Assembly: GCF_000010505.1 (NCBI RefSeq)
Contig: NC_010729.1
Location: 372,001-436,000 of the forward strand
Reading direction: 5' to 3'
Origin: Porphyromonas gingivalis ATCC 33277
Lineage (GTDB): Bacteria; Bacteroidota; Bacteroidia; Bacteroidales; Porphyromonadaceae
DNA length: 64,000 nt
This document shows, in pieces, positions 38,086 through 47,428 of the stretch. Position numbers and translations under genes: made by a program. Below the pieces are notes generated by a model that saw only the letters and a program-made list of their open reading frames with translations, did no database searches and had not been told where the DNA came from. The first letter of the stretch is position 1, and the number at the start of each line of letters is the position of its first letter.

Positions 38086-38904
38086 ATGACCAACTCCAAC
38101 TCCTTATACGAGAGACTACAGACAGCGGACTCATTCTTCCTGATGGCCGGCCCCTGTGCCATAGAGAGCGAAGATATGGCACTGCGCATTGCAGAGCGAA
38201 TAGTAGAGGTGACTTCCCGACTGGGCATTCCGTATATATTCAAGGGATCGTACCGCAAGGCCAACCGCTCGCGTATAGATTCCTTCACCGGCATAGGCGA
38301 CGAAAAGGCACTTCGCATTCTGGGCAAGGTAGGCCGGGAGTTCGGTGTCCCGACGGTGACGGACATACATGAGACACACGAAGCGGCTATGGCTGCCGAG
38401 TACGTGGATGTACTCCAGATACCGGCTTTCCTCTGCCGGCAGACGGATCTGATCGTGGCGGCAGCCCACACCGGGCGAATCGTCAATGTGAAGAAAGGGC
38501 AGTTCCTCTCGGGCGAAGCCATGGCTTTCGTGGCACGAAAGTGCGTGGACAGCGGCAACAGCCAAGTGATTCTGACCGAGCGTGGCAATACCTTCGGCTA
38601 CACGGATTTGGTGGTGGACTACCGGAATATTCCGGCAATGCGTTCGCTGGGCTTTCCCGTAGTAATGGACGTGACTCATTCCCTCCAGCAACCCAATCAG
38701 GGTAGTGGCGTGACAGGGGGAAAACCCGAGCTGATAGAGACCATCGCGAAGGCTGCCATAGCCGTAGGTGCGGACGGGCTTTTCATCGAAACGCATCCCG
38801 ATCCTGCTTCGGCCAAAAGCGATGGAGCCAACATGCTCCGACTGGATTTGCTCGAAGGGCTGCTCACGAAGCTGATGCGCATACAGGCAGCGATCAGGGA
38901 TTGA
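38086..38904 (+). CDS. kdsA: 3-deoxy-8-phosphooctulonate synthase (KDO-8-P synthase)
   Basis: 272 residues from the ATG at 38086; a more upstream frame would start inside the promoter. FLMAGPCAIES, FKGSYRKANRSRIDSFTGIG, DIHETHEA, DVLQIPAFLCRQTDLI and DVTHSLQQPN are KdsA blocks. The enzyme condenses phosphoenolpyruvate with arabinose-5-phosphate to make KDO-8-P for LPS inner core. The KANRS motif supports KDO over DAHP synthase. No other kds genes are adjacent. The asparagine in KANRS would fit the metal-independent class (inference). Confidence 0.95.
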   Translation: MTNSNSLYERLQTADSFFLMAGPCAIESEDMALRIAERIVEVTSRLGIPYIFKGSYRKANRSRIDSFTGIGDEKALRILGKVGREFGVPTVTDIHETHEAAMAAEYVDVLQIPAFLCRQTDLIVAAAHTGRIVNVKKGQFLSGEAMAFVARKCVDSGNSQVILTERGNTFGYTDLVVDYRNIPAMRSLGFPVVMDVTHSLQQPNQGSGVTGGKPELIETIAKAAIAVGADGLFIETHPDPASAKSDGANMLRLDLLEGLLTKLMRIQAAIRD

Positions 38905-39082
38905 GCCTGCAAGTAACCGTCTTATCGGCCGATTACACATATTGTAGGAAGGTCCTGTCAGGAACCGAAAGAAATATGATCGAGGAGGAAACGAGGCTGA
39001 TTCGCTCCTCTTAGAAATCCCGACATTATGTCCCCAACCGGCGAACTCCCCCTTCCATAACAAGAGTCGCAGCATCCCTCTC

Positions 39083-39112
39083 TTGGCTGTACATAAATAA
39101 CTTGTATCTTTG
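39083..39112 (+). promoter_or_regulatory. aspA promoter
   Basis: TTG (39083-39085), a 19-bp spacer and TATCTTTG (39105-39112) match the consensus. The ATG is at 39152. Confidence 0.7.
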
Positions 39113-39151
39113 TGCAACTATAAAAAAGAATCAAATACTATTCCCCCTTTT

Positions 39152-40579
39152 ATGGAATTAAAAAAGACTACACGTATCGAAAGCGATCTTATCGGAGAAC
39201 GCGAGATACCCGGCCATATTCTATATGGCGTACAGACGCTGCGTGGTATAGAAAACTTCCCCATCAGCAATTTTCATCTGAACGATTACCCCCTGTTTAT
39301 CAATGGCTTGGCCATGACGAAATGGGCGGCTGCAGTGGCCAATCATCGGCTCGGTCTCTTGACCGATGCCCAGAAAGACGGCATCGTGAAAGCCTGCAAG
39401 GAAATCCTCGAAGGCAAGCACCACGAGCATTTCCCCGTGGATATGATCCAAGGCGGTGCAGGAACGACCACGAATATGAACGCCAACGAGGTGATTTGCA
39501 ACCGTGCCTTGCAGATCATGGGACACGAGGCAGGCGAATTTGCCCACCTCTCTCCTAATGATCACGTGAACTGCTCGCAGAGCACCAACGATGCTTATCC
39601 GACAGCTATCCACCTCGGCCTTTATGCCACATATCTGAAGTTCCGCCCCCATCTTCTGGATCTCATCGAGTCGCTGCGTGCCAAGAGCCGCGAATTTGCC
39701 CATGTACTCAAGATGGGACGTACTCAGCTCGAAGATGCTGTGCCTATGTCTCTGGGACAGACGTTCGGCGGATTTGCTTCCATCTTGCAGGATGAAATCA
39801 AAAATCTGGACTTTGCCGCCGAAGAGTTCCTGACCGTGAATATGGGTGCTACGGCTATCGGCACGGGTATCTGCGCCCAGCCGAACTATGCCGAATACTG
39901 CATAGAGGCTCTTCGTGAAGTCACCGGCTGGGACATTCGTCTCAGTGCCGATCTGGTAGGGGCTACGAGCGACACTTCCGTGATGGTAGGATATTCGTCT
40001 GCCTTGCGCCGTATCTGTGTGAAGGTGAACAAGATTTGCAACGACCTGCGTCTCCTTGCCAGTGGTCCTCGTTGCGGTTTGCACGAATTCAATCTGCCTG
40101 CCATGCAGCCGGGTTCGTCCATCATGCCGGGTAAGGTGAATCCTGTGATTCCGGAAGTAATGAATCAGATCTGCTATAAGGTGATGGGCAACGACCTGAC
40201 CGTAACGATGGCAGGCGATGCAGCCCAAATGGAGCTGAACGCTATGGAGCCTGTGATGGCACAATGCTGCTTCGAAAGTTCGGATCTGCTCATGAACGGA
40301 TTCGATACGCTGCGTACACTCTGTATCGATGGCATCACGGCCAACGAGGACGAATGCCGTGGGTATATCCGCAACAGCATCGGTATCGTTACGGCTCTGA
40401 ATCCGATCATCGGCTATAAGAATTCGACCAAGATCGCCAAGGAAGCGATGGAAACGGGACGTGGCGTTTACGACCTCGTTTTGGAACACGACATCCTGTC
40501 GAAAGAGGATCTGGATACGATACTCTCACCGGAGAATATGATCAAGCCGGTCAAGCTCGACATCAAACCGCGTCGCTGA
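39152..40579 (+). CDS. aspA: Aspartate ammonia-lyase
   Basis: 475 residues from the ATG at 39152; the upstream in-frame extension overlaps the -7 box. The fumarase/aspartase superfamily blocks are TRIESDLIGEREIPGHILYGVQTLR, GGAGTTTNMNANEVI, SQSTNDAYPTA and the signature GSSIMPGKVNP (about residues 318-328) with the catalytic Ser. The enzyme splits aspartate to fumarate and ammonia, a main route feeding amino-acid fermentation and fumarate respiration in peptide-using Bacteroidota. Single gene with its own promoter and terminator. Confidence 0.97.
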   Translation: MELKKTTRIESDLIGEREIPGHILYGVQTLRGIENFPISNFHLNDYPLFINGLAMTKWAAAVANHRLGLLTDAQKDGIVKACKEILEGKHHEHFPVDMIQGGAGTTTNMNANEVICNRALQIMGHEAGEFAHLSPNDHVNCSQSTNDAYPTAIHLGLYATYLKFRPHLLDLIESLRAKSREFAHVLKMGRTQLEDAVPMSLGQTFGGFASILQDEIKNLDFAAEEFLTVNMGATAIGTGICAQPNYAEYCIEALREVTGWDIRLSADLVGATSDTSVMVGYSSALRRICVKVNKICNDLRLLASGPRCGLHEFNLPAMQPGSSIMPGKVNPVIPEVMNQICYKVMGNDLTVTMAGDAAQMELNAMEPVMAQCCFESSDLLMNGFDTLRTLCIDGITANEDECRGYIRNSIGIVTALNPIIGYKNSTKIAKEAMETGRGVYDLVLEHDILSKEDLDTILSPENMIKPVKLDIKPRR

Positions 40580-40601
40580 CCCCTTTAGCGAAATATGAAA
40601 C

Positions 40602-40648
40602 GGGGCTGTGCGAGGAGGAGAGACTCCTGTTCGCGCAGCCCTTTTCGT
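40602..40648 (+). terminator. aspA terminator
   Basis: GGGCTGTGCGA pairs with TCGCGCAGCCC (one bulge), with an inner AGGAG / CTCCT stem, followed by TTTTCGTTT. It lies 23 bp after the stop. Confidence 0.85.
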
Positions 40649-40698
40649 TTGACTTTATACCATGCGGAGGGATGGATGTGGGAATGAATGCTAACGAC

Positions 40699-40706
40699 TA
40701 TCTTTG
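40699..40706 (+). promoter_or_regulatory. -7 box of the ppx-like gene
   Basis: TATCTTTG, 20 bp before the ATG at 40726. No clear -33 box. Confidence 0.45.
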
Positions 40707-40725
40707 CCTGACTAAGCATTAAAGA

Positions 40726-41634
40726 ATGGAAAAGGTACATTATGCCGCCATAGACGTCGGCTCGAATGCTGTGCGCCTACTGATCAAATGTGTCAATAGC
40801 GAAGGAATGGAGGAGCCTCTCAGCAAGGTGCTGATCATGCGAGTTCCCATTCGTCTGGGCGAAGACTCTTTTACCAAAGGATACATAGGAGAGGAAAAGG
40901 CAGACAACATGGTACGGCTCATGCGGGCATACAATGAGATGATGCAGATATATCGGGTAAAGGACTATCGCGCCTGTGCCACCTCCGCCATGAGAGATGC
41001 ATCGAATGCCGAAGCCGTGATCGCACAGATCCGAGAGAAAACAGGTATCCATATAGACATCATTGATGGAGATGAGGAGGCACGCCTCGTTTCGGACAAT
41101 CATATCGAACAGATTATTTCCGACGGAGGCAATTATATCTATCTGGACGTCGGTGGAGGTAGTACCGAGCTTACACTTTTCTCCGATACCCATATCAAGC
41201 ATTCGCAGTCGTTCGACATCGGTACGGTACGTCTGCTCAGCGAAAAGGTTCGCCCCTATGTTCGAGAAGCATTCCGCTCGGAACTCATGGCCATTACAAA
41301 AGAATATACCGACATCACGATTATCGGCACGGGAGGCAATATCAATCGCCTTGTCCGTCTGAGCGGATCGGACAGGGGGTCTTCTCGCTATAGCATCATG
41401 CCGGTAGAAGCACTGCACAAGACATACGACCTGCTCAAGCCCATTTCAACCGAAGAACGAATGGTACGCTTCCACCTCAAACCCGACCGCGCGGATGTAA
41501 TCATCCCGGCAGCAGAGATTTTCCTTGAGGTGGCGGACATTACCGGAGCCAAAACCATCATTGCTCCTATCGTAGGATTGGCCGATGGTATCATCGAAGA
41601 CCTCTATATACGCCATCAGTCTCGACCCTCATGA
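40726..41634 (+). CDS. Ppx/GppA family phosphatase (short form)
   Basis: 302 residues. The ASKHA fold begins YAAIDVGSNAVRLLI (phosphate loop 1) and has LDVGGGSTELTLF (phosphate loop 2), IIGTGGNINRL and a final IAPIVGLADGIIEDLY. This covers only the two-domain core; the C-terminal HD-like domain of full Ppx is absent, as in many Bacteroidota paralogues. It should hydrolyse polyphosphate or pppGpp (family inference). Its stop overlaps the next start by 4 bp (ATGA), so it is translationally coupled to the PAP2 gene. Confidence 0.93.
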   Translation: MEKVHYAAIDVGSNAVRLLIKCVNSEGMEEPLSKVLIMRVPIRLGEDSFTKGYIGEEKADNMVRLMRAYNEMMQIYRVKDYRACATSAMRDASNAEAVIAQIREKTGIHIDIIDGDEEARLVSDNHIEQIISDGGNYIYLDVGGGSTELTLFSDTHIKHSQSFDIGTVRLLSEKVRPYVREAFRSELMAITKEYTDITIIGTGGNINRLVRLSGSDRGSSRYSIMPVEALHKTYDLLKPISTEERMVRFHLKPDRADVIIPAAEIFLEVADITGAKTIIAPIVGLADGIIEDLYIRHQSRPS

Positions 41635-42665
41635 AACGACAGCAGAAACAACGGAGGAAAGCAGGGACGCTCTCTGCCACCGTAGGACAAGCCTATGCCA
41701 ATCGGCTACTGATCCTCACAGAGGTGTTGGCTTTGCTTTACGTCATCATCACGGGGATCATCCTCCTTATTATGCGCCCCACCATGCCCGATGCCGACAC
41801 ACTGCTTCTCAATCGGGTGGAAATACTCGTAGGAACAGGCATATTCGCATTGCTCTATTATCGCTCTCCTTCTCGATTCACTTGGGCACTGCGCATCATC
41901 TTTCAGCTGATGCTGCTCAGCTATTGGTATCCGGAGACTTTTCTCTTCAATCAGCATTTCGACAATCTGGATCATATCTTCGCCCAGGCCGAACAGATCG
42001 TTTGCTTCAGTCAGCCGGCTATTTGGTTTAGCCGGTTATTCCCCCACTGGATAATAAGCGAAGTCCTCCACTTCGGCTACTTCATTTATTACGCGCTTAT
42101 TGTCGGAGTCATTCTCTTCTACTATATCTCCAATTACAGGCAGGCCGAACGCGTTGCTTTCGTGCTGTTCGGTTCTTTTTATATCTACTATCTGATTTAT
42201 ACTCTCCTGCCGGTAGCCGGGCCACAATTCTACTTCCCCGCCATCGGTTGGGATAGCGTAGCGGCAGGGCGATTTCCACCCATCGGTCAGTACTTTGCCG
42301 CACACCCGGAGCTACAAGAGATGGAGGTGGCGCATCAGGGACTGTTCTATCGTCTGGTCAATATGTCACAGCAAATGGGGGAGCGTCCCACTGCGGCTTT
42401 TCCCAGTAGCCATGTCGGTATTACGACGGTGATCTTCGCTTTCTTTCACCGAAGTAGCCGGAAGTTATTCTGGTACCTCCTGCCCATCGGTATTTGCCTG
42501 ACATTGGCGACTGTCTATATACAAGCACATTATTTCATCGATGTATTGGCCGGTCTGGTTTCGGGACTCTTATTCTATTACGGAGGAAACAAACTGTATT
42601 CGTGGCTGGATATCGTCATCAGTGGCCGGAGGAGCAAACTGCAAAGCATACCGGCCGGCCGGTGA
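41631..42665 (+). CDS. PAP2-superfamily membrane phosphatase
   Basis: 344 residues with six or more membrane segments from about residue 25 onward. The PAP2 catalytic motifs are partly visible: AAFPSSHVGIT (PSGH-like motif 2, SSHVG) and the C-terminal HYFIDVLAGLVSG (SRxxxxxHxxxD-type motif 3). Such enzymes remove phosphate from lipid phosphates, for example undecaprenyl pyrophosphate or phosphatidic acid, or transfer headgroups as in inositol-phosphorylceramide synthases. P. gingivalis makes sphingolipids, so a headgroup role is possible but unproven. It overlaps the ppx-like gene by 4 bp. Confidence 0.85.
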   Translation: MKRQQKQRRKAGTLSATVGQAYANRLLILTEVLALLYVIITGIILLIMRPTMPDADTLLLNRVEILVGTGIFALLYYRSPSRFTWALRIIFQLMLLSYWYPETFLFNQHFDNLDHIFAQAEQIVCFSQPAIWFSRLFPHWIISEVLHFGYFIYYALIVGVILFYYISNYRQAERVAFVLFGSFYIYYLIYTLLPVAGPQFYFPAIGWDSVAAGRFPPIGQYFAAHPELQEMEVAHQGLFYRLVNMSQQMGERPTAAFPSSHVGITTVIFAFFHRSSRKLFWYLLPIGICLTLATVYIQAHYFIDVLAGLVSGLLFYYGGNKLYSWLDIVISGRRSKLQSIPAGR

Positions 42666-42682
42666 ACGAACGAAAAAACGAA

Positions 42683-42690
42683 TATCTTTG
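42683..42690 (+). promoter_or_regulatory. -7 box of the glucokinase gene
   Basis: TATCTTTG, 42 bp before the ATG at 42732. Confidence 0.45.
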
Positions 42691-43376
42691 CGGATATAGC
42701 TAAAGTGAAATATCTAAAAGACACTATTTCAATGGAAAAGCCTTATGTATTAGGAGTGGATGTAGGCGGTACCAACACCGTATTCGGAGTGGTGGACGCT
42801 CGTGGCAATTTGGTTATAAGTTCGTCCATCAAGACCGGAGCGCACAACGATCTGAACGATTATATCAAAGATCTGACTGCCGGCATCAATCAGTTGATCG
42901 AACAGGTAGGAGGGAAAGAGAAGATAAAGGGTATCGGTGTAGGTGCTCCCAATGGAAACTATTATACCGGATCGATCGAGTTTGCGCCCAATTTGCCTTG
43001 GAAACAGACCAAAATACCCTTCGCCCAAATGCTCACCGATTCATTAGGTATCCCCACGACACTGACCAATGATGCCAATGCTGCTGCCATCGGGGAGATG
43101 ACCTATGGAGCAGCTCGTGGCATGAAGGACTTCATCGTTATCACGCTCGGTACGGGGGTCGGAAGCGGCATAGTAGTCAATGGCAGCTTGGTGTACGGAC
43201 ACGATGGATTTGCCGGTGAGCTGGGACACATGATCGTTCGCCGCAATGGTCGCATGTGCGGTTGTGGCAGACAGGGCTGTCTCGAGACTTACACCTCTGC
43301 TACAGGAGTAGCCCGTACAGCTCGTGAATATCTGGACATCCGTTCGGACAAGAGCTTGCTCCGGAACATTCAGCCC

Positions 43377-43631
43377 GATCTGATACGTGAGTTCGATATA
43401 AAGAAATGGCACAACACATTGGTTATTAGTGTGTTTTATTTTCCACACAGTGTTTTTCAGGCACTTATATTGCTTTCAGATGGCTTTTTATCTACATCTG
43501 AAACCCAATGACTTAGAAGCCGCCCCTTCTTCCCGATCATTATGCAGCCGGAGAATCACAAAAGAGTATGATTTACAGCTACTTGTTATTTTTATGGTAT
43601 GTTCGCTTAGATCGAACTGGCGTGATCTGAT
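43377..43631. repeat. 8-bp target duplication flanking the MITE
   Basis: GATCTGAT occurs at 43377-43384 and again at 43624-43631, directly on both sides of the element. It marks the insertion site. Confidence 0.9.
43385..43623. mobile_element. MITE239-type element (239 bp)
   Basis: Terminal inverted repeats ACGTGAGTTCGAT and, inverted, ACGCCAGTTCGAT (11 of 13 identical) bound exactly 239 bp. The length equals the P. gingivalis MITE239 class as I remember it. It codes for no transposase and interrupts the ROK glucokinase. The end sequence also occurs in the two 52-bp elements near tyrS. Confidence 0.9.
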
Positions 43632-43922
43632 CACTTCGAAAGATGTTTACGATGCAGCTATCAGTGGCGATGGCCTTGCTCAAGAGATATTCGAGACTAC
43701 GGGAGCCATCCTCGGAGAGGCTTTTGCCGACTTCGTTACATTCTCCAGTCCGGAAGCGATCATCCTCTTCGGTGGTCTTACCAAAGCAGGTGACCTGCTG
43801 ATGAATCCGATCCGCCACCACATGGAAAAGAATGTGCTGAATATCTACCGAGGGAAGACCAAGCTGCTCTTCTCTCAGCTCAAAGAGAGCGATGCCGCTG
43901 TGCTCGGGGCAAGTGCTTTGGG

Positions 43923-44477
43923 ATGGGAGGCAAAATAAACGCTGAGCATCCGCTCGCACCTTTCAGATACTGTCCGCGCTGCGGAAACGATGGTTTTGCG
44001 GAGAGAAACCCGAAAGCCAAATCGTGTCCGAAGTGCGGATTGATTTATTATGCCAATCCTTCTGCTGCGACGGCTTGTTTCATTACCGATAGTGCGGGCA
44101 GACTATTGGCCGTGCGCCGAGCCAAAGATCCGGCCAAAGGCACACTCGATTTGCCCGGCGGCTTTATGGATATGGACGAAACGGCAGAAGAGGGTATCAT
44201 CAGAGAGATCCGTGAGGAGACAGGAATAGAAGTCGAAGCAGTATCTTATCTTTTCTCGCTTCCCAATATCTATCCCTACGGAGGGATGCGCGTCCATACG
44301 GCCGATTTGTTTTTTGCAGCTCAAGTTTCTGATTTTTCCTCAGCCATAGCAAGTGATGATGCAGCCGAATTGGTGATATTGGCTCCGGACGATATAACCC
44401 TTGAAGACTTCGGATTGGAATCCATACATCAGGCTGTGGGGCGTTGGTTAGCCCGAAAAAAGAATCAAAATCGATGA
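43923..44477 (+). CDS. Nudix hydrolase with N-terminal zinc ribbon
   Basis: 184 residues. A zinc-ribbon-like module (YCPRCGNDGF, then SCPKCGLIYYANPS; four Cys) precedes the Nudix domain. The Nudix box spans GGFMDMDETAEEGIIREIREETGIE (about residues 79-103), matching GX5EX7REUXEEXGU. This architecture resembles NudC-type NAD-capped-RNA/NADH pyrophosphatases, although the protein lacks the long N-terminal domain. It removes nucleoside diphosphate linkages; the substrate is unknown. Its start overlaps the 3' end of the glucokinase remnant by 16 bp, so that former operon neighbour supplied its reading context. Confidence 0.9.
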   Translation: MGGKINAEHPLAPFRYCPRCGNDGFAERNPKAKSCPKCGLIYYANPSAATACFITDSAGRLLAVRRAKDPAKGTLDLPGGFMDMDETAEEGIIREIREETGIEVEAVSYLFSLPNIYPYGGMRVHTADLFFAAQVSDFSSAIASDDAAELVILAPDDITLEDFGLESIHQAVGRWLARKKNQNR

Positions 44478-45385
44478 AGATCCTCAAAAATCTGGCACTA
44501 CCCATTGCCATGGCTTTGGGGGTATTGGCATGGCCTATACTGTCGCCGCTTTCTTTTCTGATACCCTACATGATCTTTCTGATGCTCTTCTTTACCTTCT
44601 TAAAGATCTCTCCTCGGGATATGCACTTCTCCCGACTGCATCTGCTGTTAGCCCTTATACAAATTACACTCGCTATAGGAGGATTTTTCGCTTTTAGGTT
44701 GCTCGATCCCATCGTGGCAGAAGGCGTTATGATCTGCTTTATCTGTCCTGCTGCCACGGCTTCGTCCGTCATCATCGGAATGCTCGGAGGCAATATCGCC
44801 TTCGGTGCTACGTATGTGCTGCTTACCCACATGGGAGTAGCGGTATTGGGGCCTTTGCTGTTTTCTTCGCTGAGTACGGCACATGCCGATATGCCGTTTT
44901 GGTCTTCCGTCATCCATATTCTTTGGGGTGTCTTGCCTCTGGTAGTGGTTCCTCTATTGGCTGCTTGGATCATTCGTTTCACGACCCCTCGGACACATGC
45001 CCGGCTTCTGCGCATTCCCCAAATGGCTTTTTGGCTATGGGTTGCCTCGCTGGCTATCATCATGGCCAAAACGACAGGCTATGTGATAGCACAAGGCTCC
45101 GACAGCATCCGTTTGGAACTGCTGTTGGCGTTGGGTGGTCTGCTAAGCTGTTTGCTGCAGTTCGGGTTGGGCAAGTGGCTAAGCAAACGATATTTGAAAG
45201 AAAGCATTACGGCCGGCCAGGCATTGGGGCAAAAAAACACTTCGCTTGCCATTTGGATGTCGCTTACCTATTTGAATCCGATAGCTTCTATCGCACCTGC
45301 AAGCTATGTGGTATGGCAAAATTCGCTCAATTCCATCCAAATCTGGCTATACGATAAACGAAAGAATAAAACCGACAGACAATGA
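44474..45385 (+). CDS. Bile acid:sodium symporter (BASS) family transporter
   Basis: 303 residues from the ATG at 44474, which overlaps the Nudix stop by 4 bp. About nine hydrophobic segments, with the pattern VMICFICPAATASSVIIGMLGGN and a C-terminal GQALGQKNTSLAIWMSLTYLNPIASIAPASYVVWQN, match the BASS fold and its crossover regions. Members move bile acids, pantoate or keto acids with sodium. The substrate cannot be told here. It is in a tight run with the Nudix and DUF695 genes, each overlapping the next by 4 bp. Confidence 0.85.
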   Translation: MKILKNLALPIAMALGVLAWPILSPLSFLIPYMIFLMLFFTFLKISPRDMHFSRLHLLLALIQITLAIGGFFAFRLLDPIVAEGVMICFICPAATASSVIIGMLGGNIAFGATYVLLTHMGVAVLGPLLFSSLSTAHADMPFWSSVIHILWGVLPLVVVPLLAAWIIRFTTPRTHARLLRIPQMAFWLWVASLAIIMAKTTGYVIAQGSDSIRLELLLALGGLLSCLLQFGLGKWLSKRYLKESITAGQALGQKNTSLAIWMSLTYLNPIASIAPASYVVWQNSLNSIQIWLYDKRKNKTDRQ

Positions 45386-45819
45386 AACTAACAGACCGAT
45401 GGTTTACTTCCATCAGTGAGGATGAGAAGGGCAACATAGTATTCGTCAATGGACGCTTGGAGCTTGACGAATTCCGACTGAGTGGCAAGCTGAAAATCCG
45501 AATCGAAATACGCTGGTCTTACGAAGCCGACGAACAAGGTCTGCCTACAGAATCGGCAGGCAAACAGATCGAAGAGATCGAGCTGCTCATCCGTAAGGCT
45601 ATGGAAAAGGACAAGTTGGCCATCATGACAGGCAACTATACCGGAGGCGGAACAAAGTATTGGGTCTATTATGCCCGTACTGAACGAGTATTCGGCGAAC
45701 GGCTCAATGAGGTGTTGGCCCCTTACGAAACATTACCGCTGGAGATAGAATGCGAAGTCGATACCGACTGGGAAGAGTACCTCGATATGCTCTCCATGAA
45801 AGACGAAAATTCGATATAG
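45382..45819 (+). CDS. DUF695 family protein
   Basis: 145 residues. WYVYY-like strand patterns (YWVYYARTERVFGERLNEVL, ECEVDTDWEEYLDML) match the DUF695 alpha/beta family of unknown function, common in Bacteroidota and Proteobacteria. It has no signal peptide and is acidic. Start ATGA overlaps the transporter stop by 4 bp. It is the last gene of the rightward run; the convergent xerD stop is 39 bp away. Confidence 0.75.
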   Translation: MKLTDRWFTSISEDEKGNIVFVNGRLELDEFRLSGKLKIRIEIRWSYEADEQGLPTESAGKQIEEIELLIRKAMEKDKLAIMTGNYTGGGTKYWVYYARTERVFGERLNEVLAPYETLPLEIECEVDTDWEEYLDMLSMKDENSI

Positions 45820-45858
45820 CCATTATGCCATCTCTCTGTGGCGAGGGGAGCTATTTTC

Positions 45859-46791
45859 TTATTGGTCAGCTTCGGAACCGGATCGACGATAGGATTGATT
45901 GCGCGGATGGTAGGTCTCGATTTCATGCCGGAGAGTTTCCCTGTCGATATGGGTATAGATCTCTGTCGTGGCAATGTTCTCATGGCCAAGCATGAGCTGA
46001 ATGGCCTGCAGATTAGCTCCTCCCTCGAGCAGATGGGTGGCAAAGCTGTGACGGAATGTATGGGGGCTGATACTCTTCGTTATACCGGCTTCTTCTGCCA
46101 GCTTCTTGATCATGACGAAAACCATGATGCGGGAGATGGCTTTGCCGCGATTGCTCAGAAACACGTACTCCTCCTGTCCAAGAACAGGGGTCGGGCGTTC
46201 GGGATCGGACAGATACCGCTTCAGCTCGGTGATAGCAGTCTCGCTCATGGGTACAAGACGCTGTTTGCGCCCTTTGCCATCGATACGCAAAAATGATTCG
46301 TTGAGGAAGAGATTGCTGAATTTCAAAGAAGTCAGTTCGCTGACACGCAGACCACAGCTATAGAGTATTTCCAGAATGGCGCGATTGCGTTGGGCTCCCT
46401 GAGCTGCCGGATCGATCGCTCCGATCAATCGATCGACCTCTTCGATGGTCAATACCGTAGGCAGATGGACACCGATGCGAGGGCCTTCGAGCAACTCGGT
46501 AGGATCCGCTTCGATATACTCTTCCAAAACGAGGAAGCGGAAGAAGCTCTTGACGCCGCTGATGATACGCGCTATCGAACGCGCACTGATGCCGAGGTCA
46601 TACAATTCGGCTACAAAATGTTGAAGATTTTCATACGAAACCTCTCGAAAAGAGATGTTTTCAGCCGTGAGATAAGAGTCTAACTTGCTCAAATCCTTTA
46701 AGTAAGCATCCACACTGTTGGGCGTCAGGTGAAGCTCCAAACTGAGGTAGGACTTGTAACGCTTGGAAAGGCTATCTTCTATCATTGTCAA
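45859..46791 (-). CDS. xerD: Tyrosine recombinase XerD
   Basis: 310 residues. The N-terminal SAM-like core-binding domain (1-90, LSKRYKSYLSLELHLTPNSVDAYLKDL) is followed by the catalytic domain with Arg in LYSCGLRVSEL, the HxxR in HTFRHSFATHLLEGGANLQ and the active Tyr in TTEIYTHI. All catalytic residues are present. XerC/XerD resolve chromosome dimers at dif during division. A XerC partner is not nearby. A dozen residues at the C-terminus (NQSYRRSGSEADQ) are extra. Confidence 0.93.
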   Translation of the reverse strand: MTMIEDSLSKRYKSYLSLELHLTPNSVDAYLKDLSKLDSYLTAENISFREVSYENLQHFVAELYDLGISARSIARIISGVKSFFRFLVLEEYIEADPTELLEGPRIGVHLPTVLTIEEVDRLIGAIDPAAQGAQRNRAILEILYSCGLRVSELTSLKFSNLFLNESFLRIDGKGRKQRLVPMSETAITELKRYLSDPERPTPVLGQEEYVFLSNRGKAISRIMVFVMIKKLAEEAGITKSISPHTFRHSFATHLLEGGANLQAIQLMLGHENIATTEIYTHIDRETLRHEIETYHPRNQSYRRSGSEADQ

Positions 46792-46902
46792 ATATCTATA
46801 CCTTTGTAGAGGTTGTGTGCCAACCTATGCACACACCGGAACGAGAGTCTGCGCCGTAAGCCGTTTTTTTATGGCTCTGCCTCCCAAAGATAAACAATCG
46901 TT

Positions 46903-47328
46903 ATGAAGCTTATACACATTATCAATGGCCCCAATCTGGCGTCGCTGGGCAAGCGAGAACCGGAAATCTACGGCACTCGTTCGTTCGATGCTTATCTCGA
47001 AGATTTGCGAGACCTTTATCCCGATGCTACCATCTCTTACTATCATAGCAACCATGAGGGCGAGCTGATCGATGCCCTTTACCGCGCCGAGCAAAGCGGT
47101 GCCGTGGGGGTAGTGCTCAATGCCGGTGGTTATACGCACACGTCCATTGCCTTGCTGGATGCCATCCGAGCCATCAGCATCCCTGTAGTGGAGGTACATA
47201 TCAGCTCCATCTTTGCACGCGAGGAATACCGCCGGCAGTCGATGATCGCGCCGGCTTGTCGGGGAGTCATATCAGGTTTCGGTCTGGAGAGTTACCGGTT
47301 GGCAGTAGACTTTCTGGTCAGAGAATAA
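46903..47328 (+). CDS. aroQ: Type II 3-dehydroquinate dehydratase
   Basis: 141 residues, the normal length. LIHIINGPNLASLGKREPEIYG at the start, HSNHEGELIDALYRA, VLNAGGYTHTSIALLDAI and EVHISSIFAREEYRRQS are the active-site blocks of type II dehydroquinase. It carries out the third step of the shikimate pathway to aromatic amino acids. It is divergent from xerD and followed by an O-methyltransferase gene. The start at 46903 is the usual N-terminus. Confidence 0.97.
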   Translation: MKLIHIINGPNLASLGKREPEIYGTRSFDAYLEDLRDLYPDATISYYHSNHEGELIDALYRAEQSGAVGVVLNAGGYTHTSIALLDAIRAISIPVVEVHISSIFAREEYRRQSMIAPACRGVISGFGLESYRLAVDFLVRE

Positions 47329-47428
47329 AGCTACGGCATACAAAACGATGGGTCTGAGAAATCATTAGGCCCATATCTTTACAGACTAATACTGCTCTGG
47401 AAATAGATCTGGTCAAATATCAGATCTC

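Larger units (their letters stand above)
42732..43938 (+). pseudogene. ROK family glucokinase split by a MITE
   Basis: The 5' part (42732-43384) encodes YVLGVDVGGTNTVFGVVD (phosphate loop), LTNDANAAAIGE, ITLGTGVGSGIVVNG and the ROK zinc-type motif CGCGRQGCLETY. The 3' part (43632-43938) encodes FSSPEAIILFGGLTKAGD through GASALGWEAK. A 239-bp element plus one copy of an 8-bp duplication lies between them. If those 247 bp are removed the two parts join in frame as QPDLITSKDVY and give 319 residues, the normal length. As it stands, translation runs into the element and stops at 43511 after about 260 residues, leaving out the C-terminal ATP-binding region. Glucose phosphorylation by this gene is therefore probably lost. 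Confidence 0.92.

Noticed and set aside
43429-43938. Separate ROK-domain gene starting in the MITE
   Set aside because: Its first about 65 codons are MITE sequence. It is the 3' half of the disrupted glucokinase, not a new gene.
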